Origin: Thermoplasmata archaeon
GTDB taxonomy: Archaea > Thermoplasmatota > Thermoplasmata > Thermoplasmatales > Thermoplasmataceae
DNA length: 6,740 bases
Direction: 5' to 3'
Assembly (NCBI GenBank): GCA_021801305.1
Contig: JAJYYD010000116.1
Span: forward strand, 1 to 6,740
The notes beneath the pieces were generated by a model that was not told the DNA's origin, ran no database searches, and worked only from the letters and a program-made list of their open reading frames with translations. A program made the translations under genes and the position numbers. Below, piece by piece: positions 5,280-6,740 of the stretch. The stretch's first letter is position 1; every line of letters begins with the position of its first letter.

Positions 5280-6197
5280 TCATGGGAAAAGTGAATCTGC
5301 GTATCCCTGTGAATTTGCTTTCAATTCCGGGTTATTAATATACTTCTCCACCTCAATATCCATCCATTTTTCTGTGTCCGTGAAAGTGAAACCCTCACTG
5401 TAAGCTTTCCTGGTCGACAGTATAAAATCCTCATCCCGATAATACCTGGACTTGTCAGAAACTGAACCAGACCCAAATGAAACTTTTTTCCCCATGGAAC
5501 TTCCCATCAATCCGAGAAAGCTACTGATGTCAAAACTCTGATCTGAGGCACCATTGTATGGCCCTTTCTTCTTACTGGTTCCAATCCATGCGAGAAACCG
5601 ACCCGCATCATCAACCCATGTATAGTTTCTCTTGCCTGACTTTTGAGGAACCCAGAACTGTTTACCTTCCTGTATTCTTCTAAGATGATCCTGAAATCTA
5701 AGTGTGCTGTCACCATTGCCTAAAATGCTGGGAAATCTGGCAGAGGCAACTATAAATTCAGCATTCTGGTAAAGATAGGCTTCGACGTTTCGCTTACCAT
5801 CAGCATAGCTTCTTTCGCTCTGTTTTTCATCAATATTGAAATTATAAGGGTCAAACATTTCCTCTTCCAATATACCGTAAATATCAGAGTATACTGCTGC
5901 ACTTGAAGTAAGTATGTAACGTTCTGTTTTTCCATCTAAAATGCCTATGATATCCTTTACATCACGGACTCTGAATGCAAGCTGGTCGTAGACTATGTCA
6001 AAGTGATCAACCCCTGTTAATTTCTCTCTTACAGATAATGGACTGAACCTGTCAAACTGAATGTAATTTATTTTACCCTCAAATTTAACATCTGTTTTCC
6101 CGGACGAACCTATGATAACCTCGTGACCACCTTCAAGCAGGTATTTAACCAGAACTCTTCCAATAAAGCCCGTTCCACCCATTACAAGAATTCGCAT
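5280..6197 (-). CDS. NAD(P)-dependent epimerase/dehydratase-like protein (extended SDR)
   Basis: The 305-residue protein is a cytosolic extended short-chain dehydrogenase/reductase. A Rossmann fold begins at residue 2 with GGTGFIG (7-13) for dinucleotide binding, followed by a second strand ending IIGSSGK (28-34). Catalytic-site candidates are S98/S99 in LTSSAAVYS (96-104) and the YxxxK pair Y131/K135. The C-terminal half carries RFPSILGNGD (154-163), WVDDAGRFLAWIG (194-206) and GPYNGASDQSFDISSFLGL (212-230), a substrate-domain layout shared with the UDP-sugar epimerase/CSP41-like group and resembling NAD-dependent epimerases common in Firmicutes. The actual reaction is unknown; sugar-nucleotide epimerase, dehydratase or reductase are all possible, and a role in nucleic-acid binding as in plant CSP41 cannot be excluded. 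The ATG at 6195-6197 sits just before the glycine motif, with a TATA box 28 nt upstream. No sugar or glycosylation gene adjoins it. Confidence 0.85.
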   Translation of the reverse strand: MRILVMGGTGFIGRVLVKYLLEGGHEVIIGSSGKTDVKFEGKINYIQFDRFSPLSVREKLTGVDHFDIVYDQLAFRVRDVKDIIGILDGKTERYILTSSAAVYSDIYGILEEEMFDPYNFNIDEKQSERSYADGKRNVEAYLYQNAEFIVASARFPSILGNGDSTLRFQDHLRRIQEGKQFWVPQKSGKRNYTWVDDAGRFLAWIGTSKKKGPYNGASDQSFDISSFLGLMGSSMGKKVSFGSGSVSDKSRYYRDEDFILSTRKAYSEGFTFTDTEKWMDIEVEKYINNPELKANSQGYADSLFP

Positions 6198-6220
6198 ATG
6201 ACAAAGTGCATGGAACAGGC

Positions 6221-6230
6221 TTTATAATTT
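6221..6230 (-). promoter_or_regulatory. TATA box of the epimerase/dehydratase gene
   Basis: Read on the minus strand this is AAATTATAAA, centred about 28 nt before the ATG at 6197, again predicting a leaderless transcript. It lies between the tRNA gene and the coding region, so the gene need not depend on read-through from the tRNA. Confidence 0.55.
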
Positions 6231-6267
6231 ATTGCCGATGGATTAGACCTATTATGTTATTTTTGAG

Positions 6268-6341
6268 AGCCGCCGACGGGATTCGATCCCGCGACCTCGT
6301 GCTTACCAAGCACGCGCTCTACCATGCTGAGCTACGACGGC
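6268..6341 (-). tRNA. tRNA-Thr, anticodon GGT
   Basis: The minus strand folds into a complete cloverleaf of 74 nt. The acceptor stem GCCGTCG pairs with CGGCGGC (one T-G wobble) and the discriminator base is T73. The D arm is GCTC/GAGC with a GG-containing loop. The anticodon stem CGTGC/GCACG closes the loop TTGGTAA, giving anticodon GGT (6305-6307 on the plus strand), which decodes ACC and ACU threonine codons. The T arm is GCGGG/CCCGT around ATCGAAT. There is no intron and no encoded CCA, as is common in archaea. Position 54 is A where T is most usual. A/T-rich sequence at 6366-6377 supplies a promoter. Confidence 0.95.
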
Positions 6342-6365
6342 GACCAACAGGGATATCCAGGAAAC

Positions 6366-6377
6366 TATTTAATTTTT
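6366..6377 (-). promoter_or_regulatory. TATA-like box of the tRNA-Thr gene
   Basis: The minus strand reads AAAAATTAAATA here, centred about 30 nt before the mature tRNA 5' end at 6341. Transcription would start near 6345, leaving a few nucleotides for RNase P to remove. Confidence 0.5.
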
Positions 6378-6448
6378 ATTTGATTACTTTGCGTTCAAAT
6401 AATCTGTCGTATATGTTCCTAATTTTGCGATACGGTAGTAACGAAAAG

Positions 6449-6458
6449 AATTTATCTT
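6449..6458 (+). promoter_or_regulatory. TATA-like box of the mcm gene
   Basis: AATTTATCTT is centred about 25 nt before the ATG at 6478, so a leaderless transcript is likely. An AGGTCA sequence 7 nt before the ATG weakly resembles a ribosome-binding site and is the only hint of one in the window. Confidence 0.4.
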
Positions 6459-6477
6459 CTTATCAATAGGTCACAGC

Positions 6478-6740
6478 ATGATGTCCATGGCTGATCAGAA
6501 CCCGGACGAAATAAAGGGAATCTGGGAGCAGATATTCTTCAGGTACGGCTATATGGACCGGATTAACAAATTAAGTGCAGTTTATCCAGAAGAAAAATCA
6601 CTCTATGTATCTTTTAAGCACATTCAGGATTATAACAAGGATTTTGCCACATCCCTGACCATAGTGTCAGAATTTTACATTAGGCTTGGTGAGGATGTTC
6701 TCCGGGAACTTATCCATCCACCCAGAGGAAATGTAAAAAG
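6478..6740 (+). CDS. mcm: MCM replicative helicase (N-terminal part, truncated by window edge)
   Basis: Archaeal MCM forms the hexameric ring that unwinds DNA at replication forks. Only the first 87 residues are present, of roughly 680-700 in a full protein, so the zinc-binding, OB-fold and AAA+ parts lie outside. What is seen matches the helical N-terminal domain A: WEQIFFRYGYMDRINKL (16-32), the conserved YP-x3-SLYVSF turn (36-46) and DYNKDFATSL (51-60), followed by the helix IRLGEDVLRELI (68-79). The identification rests on this pattern alone. ATG codons at 6478, 6481 and 6487 are all in frame; 6478 fits the TATA spacing best. It diverges from tRNA-Thr with 136 bp between them. Confidence 0.8.
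   Translation, partial: MMSMADQNPDEIKGIWEQIFFRYGYMDRINKLSAVYPEEKSLYVSFKHIQDYNKDFATSLTIVSEFYIRLGEDVLRELIHPPRGNVK

Noticed and set aside
6206..6469. 87-codon plus-strand open frame
   Set aside because: It runs straight through the tRNA-Thr gene in antisense and into the mcm promoter region, so it is not coding.
1..6740. CRISPR array, insertion sequence, prophage or multi-gene defence system
   Set aside because: No regularly spaced repeats, transposase or integrase motifs, terminal inverted repeats or defence-type domain combinations were found. The tRNA has no visible duplicated 3' end that would mark an integrated element within the window.

Overview
The window reads as chromosomal DNA from a Thermoplasmatales-type euryarchaeon, probably an acidophile. 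The evidence is an archaeal-type aspartyl-tRNA synthetase and an archaeal-type MCM helicase N-terminus, an intron-less tRNA without an encoded CCA, frequent AGA/AGG arginine codons, and archaeal TATA boxes about 25-28 nt upstream of most start codons with almost no Shine-Dalgarno sequence. Base composition is moderate, around the low forties in % GC by eye. The order is inferred from protein character and promoter style, not from a search.

Layout: (1) 1-524, minus: 5' part of aspS, running off the left edge. (2) 525-806: divergent promoter region. (3) 807-2099, plus: long-form NfeD membrane protein with a ClpP-like protease domain, TTG start, followed by a T-rich terminator. (4) 2198-3139, plus: ROK-family sugar kinase. 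(5) 3190-3585, minus: small unrecognised protein convergent with the kinase. (6) 3586-3780: divergent intergenic region with an inverted repeat. (7) 3781-5175, plus: full-length glutamate decarboxylase of the bacterial GadB type. (8) 5205-5264: stem-loop plus T-rich tract between two convergent genes. (9) 5280-6197, minus: extended short-chain dehydrogenase/reductase of the NAD-dependent epimerase type. (10) 6268-6341, minus: tRNA-Thr(GGT). (11) 6478-6740, plus: 5' part of mcm, running off the right edge.

Nearly every gene has its own promoter, so this is a run of single-gene units and not an operon. Housekeeping functions at both ends (aspS, tRNA-Thr, mcm) flank a middle part with membrane, sugar, acid-response and redox genes. 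No mobile element, CRISPR array or multi-gene novel system is visible. The most interesting points are an NfeD protease domain that keeps its nucleophilic serine but lacks the expected catalytic lysine, a GadB-type glutamate decarboxylase with a C-terminal histidine in a presumed acidophilic archaeon, and an AspRS whose two specificity positions look non-discriminating.
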